Shown here one piece after another: positions 5,110 through 13,226 of a stretch of DNA of 20,705 nucleotides. Position numbers and translations under genes: made by a program. Position 1 is the first letter of the stretch. Every line of letters begins with the position of its first letter. This DNA is from a virus, in the IMG/VR virus record IMGVR_UViG_3300033388_001715, positions 1-20,705 of that record. One strand, 5' to 3'. The notes beneath the pieces were generated by a model. The model was not told where the DNA came from, ran no database searches, and was given only the letters and a program-made list of their open reading frames with translations.

Positions 5110-5380
5110 AGACGGGCAGGCTAGACTTGTTGAAGTAACAAGCGCATTGCAAGAACTTCCACAAATCAGGGCTGATGTTCGCAATCTACAAGATGAAGCA
5201 ATAGCTCATCAATCAGTATTCTCAAGTATCAATGACGTAAAGAAGTATATAAACAGGGTTATAACAATTGGCTTTGCTGGCGCTATCATCATGTTTTACA
5301 CATCGCAGTATAACAAATCAAATCAAACTGCTGAGCAAGTAATAGCTGAGTATATAAAGCAATCAAAAGGCGGGAAATAA
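4964..5380 (+). CDS. Coiled-coil protein with C-terminal membrane helix (XhlA-like layout)
   Basis: ATG 4964 overlaps the preceding stop (ATGA) and has GGGTGA (4952-4957) upstream. The 138-residue product has an acidic N-terminus, a long coiled coil (about 12-85, for example LMNQKVEHIVEMQARTNEHL) and, after a hinge, one membrane helix (VITIGFAGAIIMFY, about 104-117) with a short polar tail. This order, coiled coil then membrane anchor, is that of XhlA-type proteins that assist holin/endolysin lysis. The identification is by layout only. It ends in a TAATG overlap with the next gene. Confidence 0.55.
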   Translation: MSDEQEKPWSTDLALMNQKVEHIVEMQARTNEHLQQTMETMAAAIVEIKDGQARLVEVTSALQELPQIRADVRNLQDEAIAHQSVFSSINDVKKYINRVITIGFAGAIIMFYTSQYNKSNQTAEQVIAEYIKQSKGGK

Positions 5381-5778
5381 TGACAATTAAAATCAATGAA
5401 TCACTAGCAAACGCAAGACTAGATCAGGTTACAGCAGCGAGGGATGCGGGTGCAGGTGCTGGTTCAATCAGAATTTACAATGGAGTTAGGCCTGTAACTG
5501 GCGGAGCTGCTACCACTCTCCTGGCTGAGCCCGTGTTTAGTAATCCATCAAGTCCAGCAGCTAGCGGGGGTGTATTAACAGCTAGCGCAATCACAAGCGC
5601 CAATGCTTTGGTTACCGGTACGGCAACATGGTTTCGTGAGGTAGACAGTAATGGTAATTTTGTGTTGGACGGTGATGTTGGATTGTCGGGTAGTGATTTA
5701 AATCTGAATACGGTTGATTTGGTTTCTGGCGTGCCTGTCTCTATTTCATCTTATGTGCTTAATGGCGGTAATTTGTAG
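5380..5778 (+). CDS. Probable phage structural protein, 132 residues
   Basis: ATG 5380 overlaps the previous stop (TAATG), with AGGCGGG upstream. The product is low in charge, rich in Gly, Ala, Ser, Thr and Val, and has predicted beta strands (GSIRIYNGVRPVTG, ATWFREVDSNGNFVLDGDVG, SGVPVSISSYVL). The short helical start (INESLANARLDQVTAARDAG) is followed by a beta-rich domain typical of small virion proteins. It precedes the esterase-type protein by nine bases, with its stop inside AGGGG, so the two probably act together in the virion. Exact role unknown. Confidence 0.6.
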   Translation: MTIKINESLANARLDQVTAARDAGAGAGSIRIYNGVRPVTGGAATTLLAEPVFSNPSSPAASGGVLTASAITSANALVTGTATWFREVDSNGNFVLDGDVGLSGSDLNLNTVDLVSGVPVSISSYVLNGGNL

Positions 5779-5787
5779 GGGTTAGAT

Positions 5788-7473
5788 ATGGCTTTACAAT
5801 TTGATGGTACGGGTTATGTGCCTATCCCAACTTGGACAGAGACGGGTGACTTTGATATACATATACCGAGCTTTACGTATATAGATAACGGTGGGACTTT
5901 ACTTGGTGATGTCAATACTAGTGACAGCTTTATACAATTATTAAGCGCTGGCAAAATTCGACTAAAAGTGGCGGGAACCCAGGGTGATGTTAGTGGCCTT
6001 ATAGTCGGGCAGGAGTATGAAGGGCGCTTTACCCGTGTTGGGACAGTTGTTACCAATGAGATCGTGGGTGTTGGCACTAACGTAAAAAGTTCAGCCTTGC
6101 CTGTGACTTTCAATGCTTTCGGTTCTGGCAATAACTTTCAGTCGAAGTATTTAGGTGTAATTAACAGCTCGGTAGTGGTACAAGGTGACAGTAACAACAC
6201 TAGAACCTATGATTTTATACAGCCAATAGGGTCTTCTTCGCTGCCAGATATAACGGACGGTCAAGATGGGACTTTGACAGGATTTACAACAGGCGGGTTC
6301 ATTGGTGGCACTGAAGGGATCTCAATTGACACGCTTGACGGGTTCCCAGCAACGCATAATTTCTGCAAGCAAAGAGATGTTAACAACGAGGTCACTATAA
6401 CTGTAGCAGGCTCAACAACTGGCACAGCTACAACGGTTGAATATCAGCTTGATGATGGACCTTGGCTGACTCTCGACCCTGCACCTGCTGCTGATTTGTT
6501 TAGTGGTGACATAACCTTTTCTGGTCAGTACGATTTAACAGTTCGATTGAGTAATGACCCAATAGCCACGGACAACGTGTTAAGAATAACCTCGGCAGCT
6601 TGTATAGCGGTTTGGTGGCAATCTAACGCAGCCGGGCGAGGGGATAACCTTCAAACAGTTACCCCGATAGATGACAACCCAGTGCCAATTATGCACAGGT
6701 TTGGGGATTTTGAGGTATTAACTGACGCAGTTGGTACTGATGGTTCGGCGGCTGGCTCAATGTGGCCATTGATAGCACAAATGTATAGCGATATAGGCAT
6801 ACCAGTGTGCATAGGAAATGTAGCTGTAGGCGGCACTAGTATAACTCAGTGGCAACCCGCGGGGGCTAACTACCTAAACATAGCAGCATTTAATACTGCT
6901 TGCCAAGGGCTAGAGTTTTCAACTAGCATCGGTGGCGAAACTGATACTGATAACGGTATGTCTACAAACGACATGATAACAAACCTAACAACTACGTTGA
7001 CAGCTATTAATACAGATTTCGGTGTTGATCATTTTTTGTGTTACTTTCCAGTTGGCACAAATACAGGGACACCTCAAAATATTGCCAACATGAGAGCGGC
7101 TTTCGATAGTGTTATAGCTAATAACTCATTTGCAAGAAATGGTGGTGATTTATCAGTTATTGATCTAACTGGTGGCGATCAACTGCACCTCAAGACAGAC
7201 TCACATTTAGAGCAGGCTGGTGATATACAATACGCAGCATACAACAGCTCAATGCTCGATATAACAACTACGGGCGTGCCAGATGGTACATATGATTCAG
7301 TGATGTGGGATGAGGGTAGAAATATCGTGTTTAATGGCACTGTTAATGTCACTGGTGACAATCTAAGTGTAATGGTAAACACGCCCACGTTAGGGGAAAC
7401 TATATGGGGTGACGCTTACGACCCACTTGGCGCCGACACTGATGGCATGAGAATAAAAGGCACGACATCATGA
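5788..7473 (+). CDS. LamG-like plus SGNH-hydrolase (carbohydrate esterase-type) protein, probable tail or receptor protein
   Basis: ATG 5788 follows AGGGGTT. The 561-residue product opens with a beta-rich LamG/concanavalin-like domain (about 1-165: FTYIDNGGTLLGD, GKIRLKVAG, FNAFGSGNNF). A beta linker follows, then an SGNH-hydrolase domain (about 270-490): block I WQSNAAGRG (Ser279 nucleophile), block II GNVAVGGTSITQW (343-355), a GGETDT segment (382-387) and a C-terminal DQLHLKTDSHLEQAG (464-478) that supplies the Asp/His. A small beta domain ends the protein. SGNH enzymes of the sialate-O-acetylesterase type remove acetyl groups from surface glycans, so the likely role is modifying host polysaccharide at adsorption. 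It overlaps the next gene by ATGA. Confidence 0.75.
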   Translation: MALQFDGTGYVPIPTWTETGDFDIHIPSFTYIDNGGTLLGDVNTSDSFIQLLSAGKIRLKVAGTQGDVSGLIVGQEYEGRFTRVGTVVTNEIVGVGTNVKSSALPVTFNAFGSGNNFQSKYLGVINSSVVVQGDSNNTRTYDFIQPIGSSSLPDITDGQDGTLTGFTTGGFIGGTEGISIDTLDGFPATHNFCKQRDVNNEVTITVAGSTTGTATTVEYQLDDGPWLTLDPAPAADLFSGDITFSGQYDLTVRLSNDPIATDNVLRITSAACIAVWWQSNAAGRGDNLQTVTPIDDNPVPIMHRFGDFEVLTDAVGTDGSAAGSMWPLIAQMYSDIGIPVCIGNVAVGGTSITQWQPAGANYLNIAAFNTACQGLEFSTSIGGETDTDNGMSTNDMITNLTTTLTAINTDFGVDHFLCYFPVGTNTGTPQNIANMRAAFDSVIANNSFARNGGDLSVIDLTGGDQLHLKTDSHLEQAGDIQYAAYNSSMLDITTTGVPDGTYDSVMWDEGRNIVFNGTVNVTGDNLSVMVNTPTLGETIWGDAYDPLGADTDGMRIKGTTS

Positions 7474-7874
7474 GTGCTGTTAATACCTGGGGGGTCGCGC
7501 CTAACGTATGGAGCTCTGAAGACGGAGCTCTAAATGCAACAATGGACGACCTTACCATGCTGTCAACTGGGCAGGCTGGTGAGGATGTTTTCGGCTCTAT
7601 AATGGTGTCGATGAATGACTTCACAATGACTGCTAGCGGGAGCGCCACAAATGATGCTATCGGCACTATTGATATTGTTATGGATGATTTCACAATGTCA
7701 GCCAGTGGCACTCTTGATAATCCTGCAATCGGCACGTTAAATATAACAATGGATGACTTCACACTTAAAACCCCATCTTTCGGTGGTGACAATAGGTTTA
7801 TATCTAGCATAGGCGCAAGCCAAATAACATCAATAGCAATTAACGCCAAGCCAATTAAAGCTATAAGCAAATAA
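7470..7874 (+). CDS. Beta-repeat protein with three 23-residue tandem repeats
   Basis: ATG 7470 lies in an ATGA overlap with the esterase gene. Residues 25-93 contain three full repeats of 23 residues with consensus close to M-D-D-F-T-M-x-A-S-G...A-I-G-T-I-x-I, at 7542-7610, 7611-7679 and 7680-7748, followed by a partial fourth (MDDFTLK, 7749 on). Each unit looks like two beta strands with a turn, so the region may form a small solenoid or stacked fibre. The tail (SSIGASQITSIAINAKPIKA) is beta-rich. The repeats imply a structural or binding role, probably in the virion. No family name. Confidence 0.65.
   Translation: MSAVNTWGVAPNVWSSEDGALNATMDDLTMLSTGQAGEDVFGSIMVSMNDFTMTASGSATNDAIGTIDIVMDDFTMSASGTLDNPAIGTLNITMDDFTLKTPSFGGDNRFISSIGASQITSIAINAKPIKAISK
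7542..7748 (+). repeat. Three 69-bp in-frame tandem repeats
   Basis: Units of exactly 69 bp begin at 7542, 7611 and 7680, each starting ATG-(A/G)A(C/T)-GA(C/T) for M-N/D-D, with a partial fourth unit from 7749. The DNA copies are diverged at many third positions, but the amino-acid pattern is conserved. This points to old duplication with selection on the protein rather than recent DNA expansion. Confidence 0.7.
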
Positions 7875-7883
7875 GGAAACACA

Positions 7884-8180
7884 ATGAGCATTCAAAGATA
7901 CAAACTAGACACAACAATAGATAGCGGTGAGGTTATAACCCTGTCAGAGCTTGACACCACTAGCCATAGAGCAATCCCTCGCTCATCAACGCATGATTTT
8001 TACAGTGACGATAATATAGCTATTGACGTTAAAATAGGTGGCGATTGGATTTCTTTTGAAACTGCGGTGACTGATTTTAATAGAGTTGAGTTTGCTTTTT
8101 TAGATGACATTAGAGTGACCGGCTCGGTCAATGGCACGATATTAAAAATCATTGGCTCAGACCAAAAATCTGACACTTAA
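7884..8180 (+). CDS. Hypothetical beta-rich protein, 98 residues
   Basis: ATG 7884 follows AAGGAAA. The product alternates short strands and turns (GEVITLSEL, DDNIAIDVKIGGDWISF, VEFAFLDDIRVTG, NGTILKIIG) and has no helix long enough for a helix-turn-helix. It sits exactly where a small terminase subunit would be expected, immediately before the large terminase with a TAATG overlap (8178-8182), but its composition does not resemble one. It is more likely a minor structural protein. A 6-bp perfect hairpin (TGACCG/CGGTCA, 8116-8130) lies near its 3' end. Confidence 0.6.
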   Translation: MSIQRYKLDTTIDSGEVITLSELDTTSHRAIPRSSTHDFYSDDNIAIDVKIGGDWISFETAVTDFNRVEFAFLDDIRVTGSVNGTILKIIGSDQKSDT

Positions 8181-9691
8181 TGCAAACCGAGCAAGCTATA
8201 AGTGATTCACAAATAGAGTCACTAGCTAACAAAGCCAAGATAAACAAGTTAAGCCGCGCAGATAAAGAGCGGCTTTTGTTGTTACTGAAAGAAAGAGAGA
8301 GGCGTCGAGGTTTAACAACAATCTCGAAAGTTTTCGACTCTTTATATCCTTGGCAGCATAAGTTTATTGGTAGCACGTTAAGCCACCGCTCATCAATGCT
8401 CATGGCCGCTAACCGAGTGGGCAAGACTTATACTGGCTGCTTGGTTGATGCTATTCATGCTACAGGTGATTATCCCGAAGGTTGGACGGGGCATAGGTTT
8501 GAACACGCCCCGCTAATCTGGGTGCTTGGTTACTCAGGTGAAAAGATTCGTGACTTACTGCAAATGCCAATTGTTGGTACTTACTCTGGCGGTGAGTTAA
8601 CTGGTGGATTAATACCTAAAGATAGGATAGTTGACGCCCTGCCAATGATGGGAACGCCCCGCTGCTGTCGTGAGGTGAGAGTTCGTCATAAGTCCGGTGG
8701 TATATCTCGCTTGCAATTTTGGTCATACACCCAAGGCCAGCACGCTTTAATGGGTGACAGCCTTGACTGGTATCACATAGATGAGGAGCCAAAAGATTCC
8801 ACAATTTATCCACAGGTTATAACAAGGACAGCCACGGGTGACAAGGGTAAAGGTGGTAGAGGAATATTAACCTTTACACCTGAGAACGGTCGAACTGAGC
8901 TAGTCATTAACTTTATGGATCAACCTGGCAAGTCTCAGTATATGCAGAGGGCAACGTGGGACGATGCCGAGCATTTAACAGAAGAAACTAAAGAGGCTTT
9001 ACTTTCTCAATTCCCACCATACCAACGGGACATGAGAACCAAGGGTTTACCATTACTTGGTGCTGGCCTGATATTTGATTTAGATATACATGACAACATA
9101 GTTGACCCAATGAAATGCCCTAGCCACTGGTTTATTATAAACGGCATGGATTTTGGCTGGGACCATCCACAGGCACACATACAACTATGGATAGATAATG
9201 ATAGCGATATCATTTATGTGGCCAATGCTTACAAAGCATCAAAAAAGCAGCCTTATGAGGTTTGGGAGATTATAAAAAGCTGGGCCAATGGCGTCCCGAC
9301 TGCATGGCCTCACGATGGTTTTCAGTCTGAGAAAGGCTCAGGCAGGGAGCAAAAAGATTATTACAAGTCGCGCGGCTGGGATATGCTATTTAAACAGGCG
9401 ACATGGCCAAATGGTGGAAACGGTGTTGAGGCTGGCATAATTGAGCTTTACAACTTAATTAAAAACAAAAAGCTAATGTTTATTAAGTCCTCCGGTGTAA
9501 TGGAATTACTAGAAGAATTCACAAACTACCACCGTGACGACAATGGAAAGATAGTTAAAGTTGGTGACGATTTACTCGACGCTTTACGCTATGCTTATAT
9601 GATGAGGCGCCACGCTAAAAGCAAGTATGATATAATACACGCAGATGATGAAGACGAGTATCAAAACCAGAACTCACGGGAATATTGGTAA
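8180..9691 (+). CDS. terL: Large terminase subunit (packaging ATPase/nuclease)
   Basis: The 503-residue product is close in length to P22 gp2 (about 499). After a helical N-terminus with LSRADKERLLLLLKERERRR come the Walker A-type motif MAANRVGKTY (75-84), the Walker B segment DWYHIDEEP (196-204, with Asp201 and Glu202), a coupling motif TFTPENG (231-237), and the nuclease domain with GMDFGWDHP (322-330, Asp324) and GDDLLDALRYA (462-472). The enzyme drives DNA into the prohead through the portal and cuts the concatemer. It starts in a TAATG overlap with the previous gene, and its stop abuts the portal ATG directly. No partner small subunit was identified nearby. Confidence 0.96.
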   Translation: MQTEQAISDSQIESLANKAKINKLSRADKERLLLLLKERERRRGLTTISKVFDSLYPWQHKFIGSTLSHRSSMLMAANRVGKTYTGCLVDAIHATGDYPEGWTGHRFEHAPLIWVLGYSGEKIRDLLQMPIVGTYSGGELTGGLIPKDRIVDALPMMGTPRCCREVRVRHKSGGISRLQFWSYTQGQHALMGDSLDWYHIDEEPKDSTIYPQVITRTATGDKGKGGRGILTFTPENGRTELVINFMDQPGKSQYMQRATWDDAEHLTEETKEALLSQFPPYQRDMRTKGLPLLGAGLIFDLDIHDNIVDPMKCPSHWFIINGMDFGWDHPQAHIQLWIDNDSDIIYVANAYKASKKQPYEVWEIIKSWANGVPTAWPHDGFQSEKGSGREQKDYYKSRGWDMLFKQATWPNGGNGVEAGIIELYNLIKNKKLMFIKSSGVMELLEEFTNYHRDDNGKIVKVGDDLLDALRYAYMMRRHAKSKYDIIHADDEDEYQNQNSREYW

Positions 9692-11794
9692 ATGAAAAAG
9701 CTACTAGACGCAATTAAAAACAAGAATCTTGCTGATGACATGAGCGAGGAAGAACTAAACAAGCTAGGCGCTAGAGTTATCGAGGCACACAATGACAATG
9801 AGGCCTCGATGGGTGACTGGTGTGTTGTGCTAGAGGATGGTATAAAACTATGTGAGCCAGACTCTAAAGCTCAAGATAAACCGTGGGATGGAGCATCTAA
9901 CTATAAATCACAGATAGCAAACCAAGCTATAGCAGACTTTGGTGATAAGGCTGTAATGGAGATTCTGGCCAGTCCTGATTTGATCAATATCGAGTTTGAA
10001 GATAAAGACAACGAACAAATAAAAGACGCATCAGACCGCGTTAAAAAGCACATGAATTGGCAGGTTAACTTCGAGGACAAGAGTTGGCGACCACAACAAG
10101 AGCGTTTGTTTTATCGCTTGGCTGCTCAAGGCTCGGTTTTTAAAAAGACTTACTTTGATTCAGGCTTAGGTCATAACTGCTCTGAGCTGGTTAGCTACCC
10201 CGACTTCTCTATTAACAACAAATGCCAAACGTTGGATGAGCCCCATTTTTTTACTCACATTAGATACTACACACGAAACGAAATAACAGAGCGTATCAAT
10301 TCTGAGTTGTGGCTTGATATAGATTCGATTTTTACCGATGAAATTGAAAACACCATTGATAATGAAAACTACAAATTCTTAGAGCAAATAACTGAGTTTG
10401 ATATTAATGATGATGGTTACGCCGAGCCGGTACTCGTCACAGTGCATGAGCAGAGCGGTAAGGTTGTTCGAGTTATGGCGATGTGGGACAACGACAGCTT
10501 AACTATTAAATACAATGAGCGCATTTCGTCTTATGATGACATAGTACAGCAGATTGTTAATCAAGAGCCAGCCCCATATTCTAGCACAGAGGAACACCTC
10601 GAGTTCATTGATAACGAGATAAAGCAGCTAAACAAGAAAGCTAAAGTTATCTGTATTAACCCCATCAAAGCAGTGACTCATTATAGATTCATGGATTCTG
10701 GCAACTGCTCTTTACTTGGGTATGGATTCCAACATTTAATGGCTAGCTCAATGAAGGCTATTAACAAGGCTACTAACTCACTGTTTAACGCTGGTGATTT
10801 GGCTAATTTACAGAGTGGTTTTTTATCCAAAGAGCATCGACAAAAGAAAAAAGGCAGCATAGACTTTAAGCCTGGCCAATGGAGAGACACTAATTTATCA
10901 CCGCAAGAGTTAAGGGATAGTGTTATCCCATTACCAACAAAAGAGCCCAGCACTGTCTTACTTCAGCTTAACGAGCAATTAAAAGCTGAGACTAACGCGG
11001 TAGGTAACAAGGTTGATTTAAATGAAATGATGAGCCCTAACATCCCGGCAGCCTCGGTGCTTGGCATGCTACAAGAGGGTGCGATTCCAACATCAGCGTT
11101 ATTATTCCGAACACTTAACTCAATGAGTGAAGAATTTCGTATCATGTATGAGTTGAACGCGCGATACGCCGACCCAGTTCAGTACCAAAAACTAAATGAC
11201 GGCGCTAATTATGATGATGATTACTCGGAAGAGCTGTTTATAAAACCAACTGCAAATGCTAAATTTAGTAATCAGTCACAAAGAATACAGCAAGCAACTG
11301 CTGAAATGGATCAGATACCAATGATTATGCAAGCTGGTGGTAATGTATTACCTATAATCGAAGGTTATTTTAATGCGATTAACTCTGATAAGTATGACGC
11401 TGTATTTAATAAGCAGCCATCACCTGAAGAGCAGGCGAGAATGGAGCAGATGCAGGCAGCTCAAGAGCAGCAAAATCAATTACTACAAAAACAAAACCAA
11501 ATGATTGAGGCTGAGCTACAATTAAGAAACAAAGAGCTAGAAATAAAAGAGTCCGAATCAGCGGCTAAAGTTGCTACAATGCAGGCAGAGCAAGAAAGGA
11601 AAGACATTGAGGCGCAGGCTAAAATGGCAGAGCTTGAAGCTAAAATCCAGCAGATGGAAGTTGGTAACATTAAGACTATACAAGAAGCTGAAAAGATAAA
11701 CGCAGAAACGCAAGCAACAGAAGCGCAACAACTAAAGACAGTCGCGGAATCAATGGCGGCATTAGATAGTAGAGATAACAGTGAAAACAATTAG
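9692..11794 (+). CDS. Portal protein, P22 gp1-like
   Basis: The 700-residue product matches the P22-type portal in length (725 in P22) and layout. An N-terminal helical/clip region contains PWDGASNYKSQIANQAIADF, a typical portal motif. Wing and stem regions with mixed strands follow (VICINPIKAVTHYRF, GYGFQHLMASSMKAINKATN). The last ~115 residues (from about 575) are a long Gln/Glu/Ala-rich helix matching the C-terminal barrel/coiled coil of P22 gp1. Twelve copies form the DNA channel at one vertex, contacting the terminase and the gp4-like adaptor. It follows the terminase with no gap and overlaps the next gene by 14 bases. Confidence 0.96.
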   Translation: MKKLLDAIKNKNLADDMSEEELNKLGARVIEAHNDNEASMGDWCVVLEDGIKLCEPDSKAQDKPWDGASNYKSQIANQAIADFGDKAVMEILASPDLINIEFEDKDNEQIKDASDRVKKHMNWQVNFEDKSWRPQQERLFYRLAAQGSVFKKTYFDSGLGHNCSELVSYPDFSINNKCQTLDEPHFFTHIRYYTRNEITERINSELWLDIDSIFTDEIENTIDNENYKFLEQITEFDINDDGYAEPVLVTVHEQSGKVVRVMAMWDNDSLTIKYNERISSYDDIVQQIVNQEPAPYSSTEEHLEFIDNEIKQLNKKAKVICINPIKAVTHYRFMDSGNCSLLGYGFQHLMASSMKAINKATNSLFNAGDLANLQSGFLSKEHRQKKKGSIDFKPGQWRDTNLSPQELRDSVIPLPTKEPSTVLLQLNEQLKAETNAVGNKVDLNEMMSPNIPAASVLGMLQEGAIPTSALLFRTLNSMSEEFRIMYELNARYADPVQYQKLNDGANYDDDYSEELFIKPTANAKFSNQSQRIQQATAEMDQIPMIMQAGGNVLPIIEGYFNAINSDKYDAVFNKQPSPEEQARMEQMQAAQEQQNQLLQKQNQMIEAELQLRNKELEIKESESAAKVATMQAEQERKDIEAQAKMAELEAKIQQMEVGNIKTIQEAEKINAETQATEAQQLKTVAESMAALDSRDNSENN

Positions 11795-12041
11795 AGATAT
11801 TGCAGAGGATATTAAGAAGGCCGAGAGTGTTCTTGATGTCACTGAGGACGAAAGAGCGGAGTGGCAAGCGCTAAATGAAACCAAACTTTACACTCTCAAT
11901 TTAATTAAGCGGCATAGTGAATTATTATTTACACTAGCCGGAACAGAGAGCGGCAACTCAGCAGAAAGAGTCCGCGGAAAGATACAGATTTTAGATGATT
12001 TAATAACAGAATTAACACAAACAGAGAGAGATGATGATTAA
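11781..12041 (+). CDS. Small helical protein, 86 residues, between portal and co-chaperonin
   Basis: GTG 11781 lies inside the end of the portal gene (14-base overlap). The product is entirely helical and charged (IRDIAEDIKKAESVLDVTED, NLIKRHSELLFTLAGTESGN, IQILDDLITELTQTE), consistent with a three-helix bundle. Small genes of this kind often sit between portal and scaffold in podovirus genomes, but I cannot assign a function. The stop overlaps the start of the GroES-like gene (12031-12041). The binding site is weak, so translation probably depends on the portal gene. Confidence 0.65.
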   Translation: MKTIRDIAEDIKKAESVLDVTEDERAEWQALNETKLYTLNLIKRHSELLFTLAGTESGNSAERVRGKIQILDDLITELTQTERDDD

Positions 12042-12402
12042 TCTTAAAGTAAAAGACGTAGCACCCGCGGGTTATTCCGTGTTAGTTGAATTACATAGAG
12101 TTAATGACGCCGATGACGATGGTATTTTAAAATCAAAAGGCGGAATAGCTCTGCAACAATCAGTTGCCAAGAAAGAGAATGAATCGGTACAGATTGCAAA
12201 GGTAGTTGCTATTGGCCCATTTGCTTACTCAAAACTTGAGTGCGGCTGCAATACTCCGTCAGATTGGGGTGTTGAGGTTGGTAGATATGTATTGTTTGAT
12301 TCATATTGCGGGCGTAAAGTAACTAGTGACCCTAAAGATTTACGTCGTATCGTTACAGACCAAGAGATTAAAGCTGTAGTTACATTAGAGACTGAGGAAT
12401 AA
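12031..12402 (+). CDS. GroES-like head-assembly co-chaperonin
   Basis: The start is ATG 12031 or 12034. The 123-residue product shows the GroES fold pattern: an N-terminal strand AGYSVLVEL, a glycine-rich mobile-loop candidate (GILKSKGGIALQQ, with GGIAL at 37-41 corresponding to the GroEL-contacting GGIVL), strand VQIAKVVAIGPFAY, then VEVGRYVLFDSYCGRKV (81-97) and a C-terminal strand EIKAVVTL. Phage co-chaperonins such as T4 gp31 replace host GroES for folding of the capsid protein by GroEL. Its place between portal and scaffold fits that role. The CGCN segment (71-74) is not seen in classical GroES. Confidence 0.75.
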   Translation: MMINLKVKDVAPAGYSVLVELHRVNDADDDGILKSKGGIALQQSVAKKENESVQIAKVVAIGPFAYSKLECGCNTPSDWGVEVGRYVLFDSYCGRKVTSDPKDLRRIVTDQEIKAVVTLETEE

Positions 12403-12404
12403 AA

Positions 12405-13223
12405 ATGGATACACTAAGAGAAGAAGTGCAAGAGCAAGAAGCGCCAGAAGTTGAGGCGGCAGAGCAAGAGCAAGTTGAAACTGAGGCGGTAGAGCAAGAG
12501 CAACAAGAGCCTGTTGAAGTATCAGCAGAAGAAAAGCAAGCCCGTGAGAAGGGGTGGGTAAACCTAGAAGAGTGGCAAGAACAAGGTAAAGACCCTGCTG
12601 ATTGGGGTGGATATAGAGCGTTCAATAAGAATGGCTCAATCTTGGCGCAGAAGTACGCAAGCGAGCGCAAACACCAGGAAGAAATACAAAATTTAAATCA
12701 ATTTCACAAAATGCAACTAGACAGTAGAATCAAAGAGCTTGAAACTAAGCGCATGGATGCTGTAGAAATGGCGGATACTGACGCATACAGTAAAGCGCAA
12801 GGTGAGATTGACGAGCTACAAAAGCAACAGGCGCAAATACAAAACCAAGCTCAGCCGTCTGTTAGCGAAGCAGACCAGCAAATCGAAGCTGCTTGGGAGT
12901 CAGAAAACCAATGGTTAAAAGGCAATGACCCGAAAGCTGTTTATGCGCGTGATGTTGCAAACAGAAGCCTGCACTTAACCGGTCAGGACTTTGTTGACGC
13001 TATCGAGGCACAAGTCAATTCAGCGTTTCCGCCAACAAATCCAAACCGTGACCGACCAGCAATGACTGATAAAGCATCGCCGCGAACAGTTAAGAGCGAG
13101 AAACCCACAATGTCATCATTGAGTCAAGAAGAAAGAAAAATGTGGAATGCGATGTCAGGAAACAAGCACATGACTGAAGCTAAATTTTTAAAGATGGTAG
13201 AAAACTCAAGAAAAGGCGTATAA
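12405..13223 (+). CDS. Scaffolding protein, P22 gp8-like position
   Basis: The 272-residue product has the composition of a phage scaffold. The N-terminus is very acidic and Glu/Gln-rich (repeats of EQEQ, residues about 8-45), followed by a GWVNLEEWQEQGKDPADWGG motif (50-69) common in podovirus scaffolds. A central coiled coil covers about 80-150, and the short basic C-terminal helix region (KFLKMVENSRKGV) would bind coat protein, as the C-terminal helix-turn-helix of P22 gp8 does. It guides coat assembly and leaves before or during packaging. ATG 12405 has GAGGA upstream. Three bases separate it from the next gene. Confidence 0.83.
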   Translation: MDTLREEVQEQEAPEVEAAEQEQVETEAVEQEQQEPVEVSAEEKQAREKGWVNLEEWQEQGKDPADWGGYRAFNKNGSILAQKYASERKHQEEIQNLNQFHKMQLDSRIKELETKRMDAVEMADTDAYSKAQGEIDELQKQQAQIQNQAQPSVSEADQQIEAAWESENQWLKGNDPKAVYARDVANRSLHLTGQDFVDAIEAQVNSAFPPTNPNRDRPAMTDKASPRTVKSEKPTMSSLSQEERKMWNAMSGNKHMTEAKFLKMVENSRKGV

Positions 13224-13226
13224 GAA

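Noticed and set aside
7511-7530. Two GAGCTC palindromes eight bases apart
   Set aside because: Short, inside a coding region, and explained as ordinary codons; no further structure.
7400-7891. 163-residue reverse-strand frame opposite the repeat gene
   Set aside because: It is exactly antisense to a convincing repeat-protein gene, has no binding site, and its hydrophobic residues arise from complementary codons of the repeats.
8116-8130. TGACCG/CGGTCA 6-bp hairpin upstream of the large terminase gene
   Set aside because: Perfect but short, within a coding region and without a T-run; no functional claim is supportable.
11476-11790. 104-residue reverse-strand frame opposite the portal C-terminus
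   Set aside because: Ser/Cys/Ala-rich composition is the mirror of the Gln/Glu/Ala helix of the portal; no start signal.
12420-12520. GAG-CAA-rich repeats in the scaffold gene
   Set aside because: They encode the acidic Glu/Gln N-terminus expected in a scaffold; no regular unit with spacers, so not a CRISPR array or minisatellite.
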